Notes: generated by a model from the letters alone, not told the origin. Shown: positions 33,925 through 42,372, counted from the stretch's first letter. The stretch: 64,000 nucleotides of DNA from Mycolicibacterium canariasense (GCF_002101555.1 NZ_LQOL01000081.1:218782-282781), one strand, 5' to 3'. Program-made: numbers and translations.

Positions 33925-35028
33925 ATGAGACCACACGTCACGATCGTGGGCGCCGGCATCGGCGGCCTGGTGCTCGCCCGGGTGCTGCACGTGCACGGCA
34001 TCACCAGCACGGTGTACGAGGCCGAGGGGTCGGCGGGCAGCCGCGCCCAGGGCGGCCAACTGGACATCCACGCCGACACCGGCCAGCCGGCGCTGGAGAT
34101 GGCCGGGTTGACCGAACGGTTCCGCGCGATCATCCACCGCGGCGCCGAGGCCGACCGCGTGCTGGCCCCCGACGGCACGGTGCTGCTCGACGAGCCCGAC
34201 GACGGCACCGGCGCCCGCCCCGAGGTGCTGCGCGGGGAACTGCGCCGGGTGCTGCTGGACTCGCTGCCCGACGGAACCGTCCGCTGGGGGCACAAGGTCA
34301 CCGGCGCCCGACCGCTCGGCGGGGGCCGGCACGAGCTCGGCTTCGCCGACGGCTCGGCGGTGCACACCGAGTTGCTGGTCGGCGCCGACGGCGCCTGGTC
34401 GAAGATCCGGCCGTTGCTGTCGGACGCGACCCCGGTCTACTCCGGCATGACGTTCGTCGAGACCTATCTGTACGACGCCGACACCAAGCACCCGGCGGCC
34501 GCCGCGGCGGTCGGGGCGGGCTCGCTGTTCGCGGTGGCCCCGGGCAAGTGGATCGGCGCGCACCGTGAGCCGGATGGTGTCCTGCACGCCTATATCGCCC
34601 TGCACCGCCCGGCCGAGTGGATCACCGCGGCCGGACTCACCGATCCCGCGCGTGTCGCGGCCGAATTCGACGGTTGGGCACCCGAACTCACCGCGCTCAT
34701 CACCGACTGCGACGCCGGCCCCACGGTCCGGATGATCCACACGCTGCCGATCGGCCATCGCTGGGACCGCATCGCCGGCGTGACGCTCATCGGCGATGCG
34801 GCGCACCTGTCGCCGCCGTCGGGTGAGGGCGCCAACCTGGCCATGCTGGACGGCGCCGAACTCGGCGCCGCGCTGGCCACCCACCCCGGCGACACCGAAG
34901 CGGCCCTGGCCGCCTACGAGGCGACGATGTTCCCGCGCAGCGCAACAGCGGCGCTGGACGCCGCGCGGATGCAGGAGAACCTGGACGAGCCCTCCGAGCT
35001 GCTGGCCACCCTTTCGCGAGAAACTTGA
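33925..35028 (+). CDS. TetX-like FAD-dependent monooxygenase
   Basis: Class A flavoprotein monooxygenase, 367 residues from ATG 33925. FAD fold VTIVGAGIGGLVLARVL at residues 5-21; QGGQLDIHADTGQPALEMAG and the LRGELRRVLLDSLPDGTVRW stretch align by eye with the equivalent regions of the tetracycline destructase TetX; the C-terminal FAD motif is LIGDAAHLSPPSGEGANLA. Pairing with a divergent TetR_C-type repressor matches the arrangement known for a tetracycline-modifying monooxygenase in M. abscessus. Many such enzymes act on other aromatics, so tetracycline inactivation is a hypothesis. Confidence 0.83.
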   Translation: MRPHVTIVGAGIGGLVLARVLHVHGITSTVYEAEGSAGSRAQGGQLDIHADTGQPALEMAGLTERFRAIIHRGAEADRVLAPDGTVLLDEPDDGTGARPEVLRGELRRVLLDSLPDGTVRWGHKVTGARPLGGGRHELGFADGSAVHTELLVGADGAWSKIRPLLSDATPVYSGMTFVETYLYDADTKHPAAAAAVGAGSLFAVAPGKWIGAHREPDGVLHAYIALHRPAEWITAAGLTDPARVAAEFDGWAPELTALITDCDAGPTVRMIHTLPIGHRWDRIAGVTLIGDAAHLSPPSGEGANLAMLDGAELGAALATHPGDTEAALAAYEATMFPRSATAALDAARMQENLDEPSELLATLSRET

Positions 35029-35038
35029 CACGTGTAAA
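35025..35038. promoter_or_regulatory. Near-perfect 14-bp palindrome upstream of SDR gene
   Basis: TTGACACGTGTAAA (one mismatch from TTTACACGTGTAAA) spans the stop codon of the monooxygenase gene and ends 10 bp before the SDR start. It may be an operator for a TetR-like regulator, or part of a promoter for the SDR gene. No regulator can be assigned. Confidence 0.4.
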
Positions 35039-35048
35039 GTTCGCCGCC

Positions 35049-35912
35049 ATGGACAACATCAGGGGCAGGACCATCGCGATCACCGGCGCCGCTCGCGGTA
35101 TCGGTTATGCCACCGCCAAGGAGCTGCTGAGCCGCGGTGCCCGCGTCGTGATCGGCGACCGTGACGTCGCCCTGCAGGAGTCGGCCGTCGTCGAACTGAC
35201 CAAGCTCGGCCAGGTCTCCGGCTACCCCCTCGACGTCACCGACCGGGAATCCTTCGCGACCTTCCTCGACAAGGCCCGCACCGACGGCGGCGGGCACATC
35301 GACGTCCTGATCAACAACGCCGGCGTGATGCCGGTGGGCCCGTTCCTGGACGAGACCGAGCAGTCGATCCGGTCCTCACTCGAGGTCAACGTCTACGGCG
35401 TGCTCACCGGCTGTCAGCTGGCCCTGCCGGACATGGTCAAGCGCCGCCGCGGCCACGTCATCAACATCGCCTCGCTGTCCGGCCTGATCCCGCTGCCCGG
35501 CCAGGTGGTCTATGTCGGTGCCAAGTACGCCGTCGTCGGACTGTCCACCGCGCTGGCCGACGAGATGGCCCCCTACGGTGTGAACGTCTCGGTGATCATG
35601 CCGCCCTTCACCAACACCGAACTGATCTCGGGCACCAAGTCCGGCGGCGCCATCAAACCGGTGGAACCGGAAGACATCGCGGCGGCCATCGTCAAGACCC
35701 TGAACAAGCCGAAGACCCATGTGTCGGTGCCGCCGGCGTTGCGGTTCACAGCGCAGGCCGCGCAGATGCTGCCGCCCAAGGCCCGTCGCGCGATGAACAA
35801 GGCGCTCGGCCTGGACAACGTGTTCCTGGAGTTCGACAAGGCCAAGCGCAAGGCCTACGAGGACCGCGCCCGGGCCGCTCAGGGTGTCATCGAGTCCGGC
35901 GGTTCCACGTAG
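35049..35912 (+). CDS. Short-chain dehydrogenase/reductase
   Basis: Classical SDR with an extended C-terminus, 287 residues. Cofactor loop TGAARGIGYA at 12-21, LINNAGV at 87-93, catalytic Ser142/144, Tyr155 and Lys159 (VVYVGAKYA). The C-terminal ~50 residues (QMLPPKARRAMNKALG onward) resemble those of mycobacterial SDRs acting on lipid or steroid substrates, but no specific substrate can be named. ATG 35049 is selected; a TTG at 35025 overlapping the previous stop is an alternative. Overlaps convergent alr by 34 bp. Confidence 0.84.
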   Translation: MDNIRGRTIAITGAARGIGYATAKELLSRGARVVIGDRDVALQESAVVELTKLGQVSGYPLDVTDRESFATFLDKARTDGGGHIDVLINNAGVMPVGPFLDETEQSIRSSLEVNVYGVLTGCQLALPDMVKRRRGHVINIASLSGLIPLPGQVVYVGAKYAVVGLSTALADEMAPYGVNVSVIMPPFTNTELISGTKSGGAIKPVEPEDIAAAIVKTLNKPKTHVSVPPALRFTAQAAQMLPPKARRAMNKALGLDNVFLEFDKAKRKAYEDRARAAQGVIESGGST

Positions 35913-36991
35913 CGCCGCTGGGTGCGCCCGCCGATCCCGGTGAGGATCTCGTAGTCGATGGTGCCGGTGGCGTCCGCCCAGTCACCGGCGCTCGCCCCGG
36001 CACCGCCGAACAGCACCGCCCGATCCCCCTCGGCCACGCCACCGCCGTCGTGGCCGAGGTCCACCACCAGCTGATCCATGCAGATCCGCCCGACGCCCGC
36101 GAAGCGCCGGCCGTCGATGTGCACCGGCAGCCGGTTGCTCAGCGCCCTCGGCACCCCGTCGGCATAGCCGCAGGCCAGCACCGCGACGACGGTGTCGCGC
36201 GGGGCCACCCAGGTGTGGTTGTACGAAACGCCCTGTCCCGCAGCGATTCTCTTGACCAGGGCCACCTCGGCGGTCAGCGTCATGGCCGGGGTCAGCCCGA
36301 AATCGCCGAGCCCGGGCACCGGGCTGCGGCCGTACAGCGCGATCCCGGTGCGCACCACGTCCCGGCACAGGCTCCGATCCGTCAGCGCGGCAGCCGAATT
36401 GGCGATGTGCACCCGCTGCGGTGGCAGACCGGCCCGGTGCAGGTCGGCCACCGCAGCGTCCAGGCCGGCCGCCTGGGCGGCGTTGAGCGGATGCCCCGGT
36501 TCGTCCCCGCGGGCCAGGTGGCACATCACCGTCCGCAACTGGACCGCATCCTCCTTGAGCAGCACGCAGACCTGCGGCCACTCCCGTTCGGACACCCCGC
36601 TGCGGGCCAGGCCGGTGTCGACCTTGACCCCGACCGTCGCGGTGCGGCCCAGCCGGTGCGCCGCGGCGACGACCGCCGCCAGCTGGGCCGGCGTGGACAC
36701 CACCACCTCGACGTCGGCGGCAATGGCCGCCGCGAAATCGGTTGAGGGCGTGTGCAGCCAGGCGATCACCGGGGCGGTGACGCCGGCCGCCCGCAACGCG
36801 AGCGCCTCGGGCACGGTGGCGACGCCGAGTTCGGTGGCCCCGGCCGCCAGCGCGGCCCGGGACACCTCGACGGCCCCGTGTCCGTAGCCGTCGGCCTTGA
36901 CCACCGCGATCACCTCGGCGCCGGACCGGTCCCGGAGCACGCCGACGTTGTGCGCGATGGCCCCCAGGTCGACGACCGCCTCCGGACTCAG
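35879..36991 (-). CDS. alr: Alanine racemase coupled to the (R)-amine transaminase
   Basis: PLP alanine racemase, fold type III. Schiff-base lysine in AVVKADGYGHG; later family motifs VSYNHTW, CGYADGVPRALSN and GVGRICMDQ are intact, so it should be active. The reading frame contains the conserved N-terminal strand AVVDLGAIAHNVGVLR, but no ATG, GTG or TTG lies upstream of it. The nearest plausible initiator is CTG at 36991, overlapping the transaminase stop as CTGA. The GTG at 36940 would remove the first strand and helix. With the CTG the protein is about 370 residues, normal for Alr. It would return D-alanine, the expected transaminase by-product, to L-alanine. Confidence 0.83.
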   Translation of the reverse strand: MSPEAVVDLGAIAHNVGVLRDRSGAEVIAVVKADGYGHGAVEVSRAALAAGATELGVATVPEALALRAAGVTAPVIAWLHTPSTDFAAAIAADVEVVVSTPAQLAAVVAAAHRLGRTATVGVKVDTGLARSGVSEREWPQVCVLLKEDAVQLRTVMCHLARGDEPGHPLNAAQAAGLDAAVADLHRAGLPPQRVHIANSAAALTDRSLCRDVVRTGIALYGRSPVPGLGDFGLTPAMTLTAEVALVKRIAAGQGVSYNHTWVAPRDTVVAVLACGYADGVPRALSNRLPVHIDGRRFAGVGRICMDQLVVDLGHDGGGVAEGDRAVLFGGAGASAGDWADATGTIDYEILTGIGGRTQRRYVEPPDSMTP

Positions 36992-38004
36992 TATTCGATC
37001 GCTTCGATCAGCGGTCCAGGCTCGTCCATCAACGCCCAGAACCGGTCCCGGATCGCGACGGTCATGGGCCCCGGTTCGCCGTTGCCGATCGGTTCGCCGT
37101 CCAGCGAGTTGATCGGGGTGACCCCACCGGCGGTGGTGACGGCCATCAGTTCGTCGGCGTCGTAGAGCTCGTGGCTGGTGACATCGCGCAGGGTGGCCTC
37201 GATACCCATCTGGTCGGCCAGCTCGAACACCGTCTTACGGGTGATGCCCGGCAACGCGTTTCGCGACGGGGAGGCCAGCTTGCCGTTCTTGACGATGCAG
37301 ACGTTGAATCCCGGTCCCTCGGCCACGCAGCTGTCGGCGTCCAGCAGGATCGCGGTGCGCGCACCGCGGTCCTTGGCCTCGAAGCTGGCGGCGGTGAGGT
37401 CACCCCACTGGTAGTTCTTGATGGTCGGGTCGACGGTGTTGCGCCCGGCGCGGCGGACGTGGCGCGGCACGACGGCGGTGGTGCCGAAAATCTGCTCGGC
37501 CGGCGGGAACGCCCACAGGTACGGGATGGCGTAGATGTACACCTGGTGGGTGAGCTTGGTGAGATCCTTCTCGCCCTTGCGCTTTCCGTAACCGCGGGTG
37601 ATCGTCAGGTTGACGAACGACTCCCGCAGCTGGGACAGGCTCACGCACTTCTTGGTGATCTCGGCGAGCTCGTCCTTGGAGTAGCCGGCGTCCAGGCGCA
37701 GTTTGGCGGCACCGTCGAGCAGCCGGTCCAGGTGATCGCCGAGCCGGAAGATGTTGCCGTGCCACACGTGGGCGACGGTGTAGGTCAGGTCCGAATGCCC
37801 GAAGCCGGTGTCGAAGATGGAGATCTTGGCCTCTTCGGCTGGCATGAATTCACCCTCGATCCAGGCCACACCGCCGGCGAACGGGCTGGAGGTGTCCAGT
37901 TCGTAATCGCTGTACTGGATCACCGATCCGGGCGGGGTGTCCTCCCGGATGGCACCGGGTTCCACGGCGACGAGGTTGGACGTTCCTGCGTCTGCGAGAG
38001 TCAT
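36988..38004 (-). CDS. (R)-selective amine:pyruvate transaminase (class IV)
   Basis: Fold-type IV PLP enzyme, 338 residues, transferring an amino group from an (R)-amine to pyruvate, giving ketone and D-alanine. PLP lysine Lys196 in DPTIKNYQWGDL. The segments AKISIFDTGFGHSDLTYTVA, HVWHGNIFRLGDHLDRLL and ESFVNLTITRGYG are those of the (R)-amine transaminases known from Mycobacterium vanbaalenii and Arthrobacter, and differ from branched-chain and D-amino-acid aminotransferases of the same fold. It lies 13 bp after the permease gene and is joined to alr by a 4-bp overlap. The natural amine is unknown. Confidence 0.9.
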   Translation of the reverse strand: MTLADAGTSNLVAVEPGAIREDTPPGSVIQYSDYELDTSSPFAGGVAWIEGEFMPAEEAKISIFDTGFGHSDLTYTVAHVWHGNIFRLGDHLDRLLDGAAKLRLDAGYSKDELAEITKKCVSLSQLRESFVNLTITRGYGKRKGEKDLTKLTHQVYIYAIPYLWAFPPAEQIFGTTAVVPRHVRRAGRNTVDPTIKNYQWGDLTAASFEAKDRGARTAILLDADSCVAEGPGFNVCIVKNGKLASPSRNALPGITRKTVFELADQMGIEATLRDVTSHELYDADELMAVTTAGGVTPINSLDGEPIGNGEPGPMTVAIRDRFWALMDEPGPLIEAIEY

Positions 38005-38017
38005 TTCCGAATTCCTT

Positions 38018-39520
38018 TCAGGCTGAATGGGTCTTGGCGTAGTCGGCGCCGGCGTCGCCGCGGGCCAGCCGCGACTTGAGGCCGGTGCCCCACCACACGG
38101 CGGCGAGGGCGACGATGCCGAGGAACACCCACTTGTTGTTGGTGAACTGCGGGAGGAAGAGCAGGGCCACGGCCACGGCGAGGAACACCACCAGCGCGGT
38201 GACGTACAGCGGCAGCCGCCAACGGCCCAGGTCGAAGGTGCCTGGCTCGCCCACCGGAATGGTTCCCCGCTTGTAGCCGACCAGCAGGCCGATGGTCTGC
38301 AGGATGTAGACGAAGAAGAACAGCAGCGAGGCGATGCCGATGATGTAGTTGAAGGCCTGCTCGTTGACCAGCGCCGAGCACAGCAGCAGCGCCGACAGGC
38401 AGCCCAGGCCGAGCACCGCATACGTCGGGGTCTTGCTCTTGGGCGAGACGTGCCGCCACAGGTGCGAGAACGGCAGCATGTTGTCCCGGGCCATCGAGTA
38501 GGTCAGCCGGGTGGCCACCAGGATGTTGGCCAGCAGGCAGGCCAGGATATTGGTCAGGGCCACCGCCACGACGATTTTCGTGACCACGGGGCCGGCCTGC
38601 TGGTTGATGATCTCCTCGATCGGCGCGGCCGAGTTCGCGGCGACCGCGTCGGTGTCGCGGATGGCCAGCACGTACACGATGTACATGCCCAGCTCGATGA
38701 CGATCGAGGTGACCAGCGCGTAGAACATCGTCTTGGGCACCACGTGCCGGGCGTTCTTGGTCTCCTCGGCGACGTCGGCCCCCGACTCCACGCCGATCAG
38801 GCCGAAGAACGGGCCGAGCGCGGCGGCCAGCCAGGCCAGCAGGTAGGAGTCCTTGTCGCCGGACTCGCCGCCGGTGAACAGCACCGAGATGGGCTGGTGG
38901 TTCTCCGGCGCGGAGAAGGCGATGACGGCCACCAGCAGGGTGGCCCCGACGGTGATGACCAGTTCCAGGCTGACGCCGATGTTGTTGACCATGGTGGCGA
39001 ACCGGACGCCGTAGATGTTGATCAGCACGCAGACGAACACGACGGCGATGGCGAGCAGGATCTGCGCGCTCTGGCTCATGCTCCAGCCGAACAGCCCGCC
39101 GAGGTAGCCGGACAGGATGAAGCCGACGCCGGTCATGCCGCACACCCAGCCCATCAGCGCGATGAACCCGGTGAACCAGGCCAGGTTGGGGCCGTTAATC
39201 CGGCTGATCCACTGATACGAATAGCCCGCCAGCGGCAGCTTGGCGGTCAGGTCGGCGGCGATGAACGCCCACAGCGCGAACACCGCGCCGGCGAGCAGCA
39301 GCGTCCACACGAAAGGTGCGCCGGCGGTGAAGTAGCCGGCGCCGAAACCGGTGAACACCGCGGTGGTGGCGCTGATGGTGGCGAAACCGATGGCGAACGA
39401 GGCCAGCGTGCCGACCGAGCGGTCCAGTTTCTGCGTGTAGCCGAGCTCGGCGAGCTTGGCGTCTTCGGCGTTCATGGATGAATGAGGCGAGTGGGGTGGT
39501 GAAGCAAGCGCATCCGTCAT
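38018..39520 (-). CDS. APC-superfamily amine/amino acid permease
   Basis: A 500-residue transporter with about 12 hydrophobic helices. APC features: SVGTLASFAIGFATISATTA in helix 1, a GYSYQWISRINGPNLAWFTG stretch, and GLIGVESGADVAEETKNARH, the conserved family loop. The AGT/ACT subfamily of amine and GABA permeases is the closest by eye. ATG 39520 has a well-placed GGAG; a GTG two codons earlier is possible. First gene of permease-transaminase-racemase and preceded by an inverted repeat at the lysR 3' end, so probably imports the amine consumed by the transaminase. Confidence 0.86.
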   Translation of the reverse strand: MTDALASPPHSPHSSMNAEDAKLAELGYTQKLDRSVGTLASFAIGFATISATTAVFTGFGAGYFTAGAPFVWTLLLAGAVFALWAFIAADLTAKLPLAGYSYQWISRINGPNLAWFTGFIALMGWVCGMTGVGFILSGYLGGLFGWSMSQSAQILLAIAVVFVCVLINIYGVRFATMVNNIGVSLELVITVGATLLVAVIAFSAPENHQPISVLFTGGESGDKDSYLLAWLAAALGPFFGLIGVESGADVAEETKNARHVVPKTMFYALVTSIVIELGMYIVYVLAIRDTDAVAANSAAPIEEIINQQAGPVVTKIVVAVALTNILACLLANILVATRLTYSMARDNMLPFSHLWRHVSPKSKTPTYAVLGLGCLSALLLCSALVNEQAFNYIIGIASLLFFFVYILQTIGLLVGYKRGTIPVGEPGTFDLGRWRLPLYVTALVVFLAVAVALLFLPQFTNNKWVFLGIVALAAVWWGTGLKSRLARGDAGADYAKTHSA

Positions 39521-39607
39521 GATCACTCCAGGTCAGGTGAAGTCGGGGAACGACTGCTGTAAGGAAAACGCCACCGGCCGGTCACCGGAAGTTCCATCTT
39601 TTGATCT

Positions 39608-39630
39608 AGTGATAACGAAAATTTATCACT
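39608..39630. promoter_or_regulatory. LysR-type operator upstream of permease-transaminase-racemase operon
   Basis: A perfect inverted repeat with 8-bp arms, AGTGATAA at 39608-39615 and TTATCACT at 39623-39630, spaced by 7 nt. It contains the T-N11-A pattern of LysR-family binding sites. It overlaps the stop codon of the lysR gene and lies about 90-110 bp upstream of the permease start, the right place for activation of the operon. Confidence 0.7.
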
Positions 39631-40540
39631 GCAGGTCGGGTCGGATGTCGTCGCCGTCCCCGAAGCTCCACTGCTGCTGGACGTGCCGGATCAGGGCGTC
39701 GGCCTGCGGGCTGAGGGCACCCGGCTGCCACGCCAACGCGACATGGCTGGGCGGCCGGTCCACGATCGGCACGTAGACGATGCCGGGCCGGTCGTAGAAC
39801 CGCGCCACCGACGACGTCGTGAAGCTGATGCCCAGGCCCCTGGCGATCGAGGTGGTCTCGGCCTCGTAGGTGGCCGCCACGGCGGCGATGGTCGGCGGCC
39901 GATTCCCGCGCACGTCCATCGCCAGCCAGTAGTCGCGCCACGGGCCGGCGGTCAGCGGCGCGCACACGATCGGGTCATCGAGCAGCTCGGCGATCCGCAC
40001 CTCACGCCGCCCGGCCAGCGGATGATCCCGGGGCAGGCAGGCCACCCAGGATTCGGAATCCAGGATCAGCATCCGGTGCTCGGGCAGGTCCACCGGCGGG
40101 CGGATCAGCGCGACCTCGGTGGTGCCGGAGGCCAGCCCGGCGGTGGGGTCGGCGAAGTCGAACTCGATCGGTTCGACGCTGACATCGGGGTAGGCCGCCT
40201 CGAAATGCCGCACGATGCGGAACAACAGGTCGGCGCCGGTCCCGATCAGATACCCGAACCGCAGCCGGCCCTGCCGGGTACCCGAGAGCGTCACCAGGTT
40301 GTCCACCACCGCGTCCACCCCGGCCAGCGCCTGCTGCACCTGCGGCAGCCAGGCCGCGCCCAGGTCGGTGAGCGCCACCTCCCGGGTGTTGCGCCGCAAC
40401 AACACCACCCCGAACGCCTGTTCCAGCGCTTTGATCGCGGTGGACAGAGCCGGCTGGGTGATGAACAGCCGCTCGGCGGCGCGGCGGTAATTCAGCTCCT
40501 CGCCCAGGACGGCGAAGTAGCGGAGTTGCCGCAGCGTCAC
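39626..40540 (-). CDS. LysR-family transcriptional regulator
   Basis: A 304-residue LTTR. N-terminal winged HTH: LRQLRYFAVLGEELNYRRAA, RLFITQPALSTAIKALEQAF, VVLLRRNTREVALTDLG; the rest is a periplasmic-binding-like effector domain (GRLRFGYLIGTGADLL onward). GTG 40540 is preferred; a TTG at 40549 is possible. Encoded on the same strand just upstream of the amine-utilisation genes, whose control region carries an LTTR-type inverted repeat. The inducer is probably the amine or its ketone (inference). Confidence 0.88.
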   Translation of the reverse strand: MTLRQLRYFAVLGEELNYRRAAERLFITQPALSTAIKALEQAFGVVLLRRNTREVALTDLGAAWLPQVQQALAGVDAVVDNLVTLSGTRQGRLRFGYLIGTGADLLFRIVRHFEAAYPDVSVEPIEFDFADPTAGLASGTTEVALIRPPVDLPEHRMLILDSESWVACLPRDHPLAGRREVRIAELLDDPIVCAPLTAGPWRDYWLAMDVRGNRPPTIAAVAATYEAETTSIARGLGISFTTSSVARFYDRPGIVYVPIVDRPPSHVALAWQPGALSPQADALIRHVQQQWSFGDGDDIRPDLQ

Positions 40541-40551
40541 ATCCGGCAACG

Positions 40552-41946
40552 TCAGTGCATGCCCTCGGTCAGGTCGCGGACCTCGGCGTAGCGGGCCCGG
40601 ACCGCGGGTTCGGGGGCGGCCTCGAACCGCTGGGCGGGCGGCGGCGCCCACACCGGCGGGGCCGCCGCGGCGCTGTGCGCCCAGGCGGCCTGCCGCGCCG
40701 CACCCACCGCGACGTATTCGGCCGGCTCCGGAACATGCACGGGGACACCGAACACCGTGGGCGCGATCTCGCGCAGCGCCAGGGACTTGGCGCCACCGCC
40801 GACGAGCAACACCCGCCGTGCGGGCACCCCCATCGCGGTGAGGTGGTCCAGCCCGTCGGCCAGCGCGCACAGCAGCCCCTCCACCGCGGCCCGCGCCAGA
40901 TTGGCGGCGGTGGCGTTGCCGACCCGCAGCCCGTGCACGGCACCGGTGGCCTCCGGCCGGTTCGGGGTGCGCTCGCCTTCCAGGTACGGCACCATCACCA
41001 GGCCCTCGCTGCCGGCCGGGGCCGAGCACGCCAGCCGGGACAACTCGTCGTGGTCGACGCGCAGCAGCTCGGCCGCGGCGTCCAGCACCCGGGCCCCGTT
41101 GAGGGTGCACACCAGCGGCAGGTGCCGGCCCGTGCCGTCGGCGAAGCCGGCGACGAAACCGCCGCTGTCCCGCGCCGGTATCGACGTGCTGGCCGACACC
41201 ACGCCCGAGGTGCCGATCGAGACGACGACGTCGCCGTCCTCGACACCCAATCCCAGTGCGGCCGCGGCATTGTCACCCAGCCCGGCCCCGAACGCCGGGC
41301 CCGCGCCGGTGATGGCCGCCCCGGGGGCCAGCACCTGCGGCAGCGCCGGTGTCCGGCCGCGCAGCGCGAGCTCCAGCAGGTCGGTGCGGTAGCGGTCGCC
41401 GGCGGCGTCGAAATAGCCGGTGCCACTGGCATCACTGCGGTCGGTGGCGATGTCGTCCAGAGCGGTCGCCCCGCGCAGCCGCCAGCTCAGCCAGTCGTGC
41501 GGCAGGCAGACCGCGGCCGTGCGGTCGGCGGCGGCCGGTTCGTGGTCGGCCAGCCAGCGCAGCTTGGCCACGGTGATGGCGGCCAGCGGGACCACCCCGA
41601 CCGCCTCGGCCCAGGCGGCCGGCCCGCCGAGCTCGGTCACCAGATCCGCGGCCGCCCCGGCCGAGCGGGTGTCGTTCCACAGCAGAGCCGGGCGCACCAC
41701 CTGGCCGCGGTCGTCCAGGCACACCATGCCGTGCTGTTGCGCGCCGACCGAGACGGCGGCGACATCACCCAGGCCGCCGGCCTGCTCGATGGCCGCCGAT
41801 GCCGCCGATTCCCATGCCGCCGGATCGATTTCGGTGCCGTCGGGATGGCGGGCCCGGCCCTCGCGCACGACGGCGCCGGTGTCCGCGTCACAGATGAGCA
41901 CCTTGCAGGACTGCGTGGAGGAGTCGATTCCCGCGACGAGGGTCAT
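40552..41946 (-). CDS. xylB: Xylulokinase-like FGGY carbohydrate kinase
   Basis: Sugar kinase of the ASKHA fold, 464 residues. FGGY features: VAGIDSSTQSCKVLICD (phosphate 1), GAQQHGMVCLDDRG with WNDTRS typical of xylulokinase, DWLSWRLRG, VVVSIGTSGVVSAST, and the C-terminal RVLLVGGGAKSLALREI. The QHGMV and NDTR motifs fit D-xylulose as substrate. No xylose isomerase is nearby. It lies 12 bp after the hypothetical protein gene and 11 bp before lysR, so transcriptional read-through is likely although function is unrelated. Confidence 0.88.
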   Translation of the reverse strand: MTLVAGIDSSTQSCKVLICDADTGAVVREGRARHPDGTEIDPAAWESAASAAIEQAGGLGDVAAVSVGAQQHGMVCLDDRGQVVRPALLWNDTRSAGAAADLVTELGGPAAWAEAVGVVPLAAITVAKLRWLADHEPAAADRTAAVCLPHDWLSWRLRGATALDDIATDRSDASGTGYFDAAGDRYRTDLLELALRGRTPALPQVLAPGAAITGAGPAFGAGLGDNAAAALGLGVEDGDVVVSIGTSGVVSASTSIPARDSGGFVAGFADGTGRHLPLVCTLNGARVLDAAAELLRVDHDELSRLACSAPAGSEGLVMVPYLEGERTPNRPEATGAVHGLRVGNATAANLARAAVEGLLCALADGLDHLTAMGVPARRVLLVGGGAKSLALREIAPTVFGVPVHVPEPAEYVAVGAARQAAWAHSAAAAPPVWAPPPAQRFEAAPEPAVRARYAEVRDLTEGMH

Positions 41947-41958
41947 GGAATGCAGACC

Positions 41959-42369
41959 CTAGCCGAACTGCGGCACCGGGTCACCGTTGCGGTAGGTCTC
42001 GATGACATCGAGCCGCTCGAACAGCTCGTCGTGGCTGAACGGGTGCTGTTCGGCGGTGCCGACCAGCACCACCCGCACGACTTCGCCGTCCTCGGCCGCA
42101 TCCAGCCACAGCGAGGTCACCGGCAGGCCGTCGGCGACCTGGGCGCCGGACGGCTCGTAGAACCAGACGGCGTAGTCCTCGCCGGATTCCTCCTCGTCGA
42201 AGGTCCAGCCGCGCTCGGTGATTCGTTCGTCGAAGGCGGCCAGGTCGGCGACGACGGCGTCCTCGATGGCCGACAGCTGTTCCATCACCGCCTCGGGGAC
42301 CCAGTTGGCGTTGCGGCCGGCCTGCCGCTTCTTGCGCCGGGCCTTCTTCTGATCGGATCCGCGCGACAC
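41959..42369 (-). CDS. Conserved hypothetical mycobacterial protein
   Basis: A 136-residue protein with a strongly basic N-terminus (SDQKKARRKKRQAGRN), then a mixed helix/strand acidic domain (RITERGWTFDEEESGEDYAV; LPVTSLWLDAAEDGEVVRVV). No family recognised and no transmembrane segment. Three bases separate it from metZ upstream, so it is co-transcribed with metZ. The basic tail suggests RNA or ribosome association, but this is only composition. Confidence 0.7.
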   Translation of the reverse strand: MSRGSDQKKARRKKRQAGRNANWVPEAVMEQLSAIEDAVVADLAAFDERITERGWTFDEEESGEDYAVWFYEPSGAQVADGLPVTSLWLDAAEDGEVVRVVLVGTAEQHPFSHDELFERLDVIETYRNGDPVPQFG

Positions 42370-42372
42370 GGG

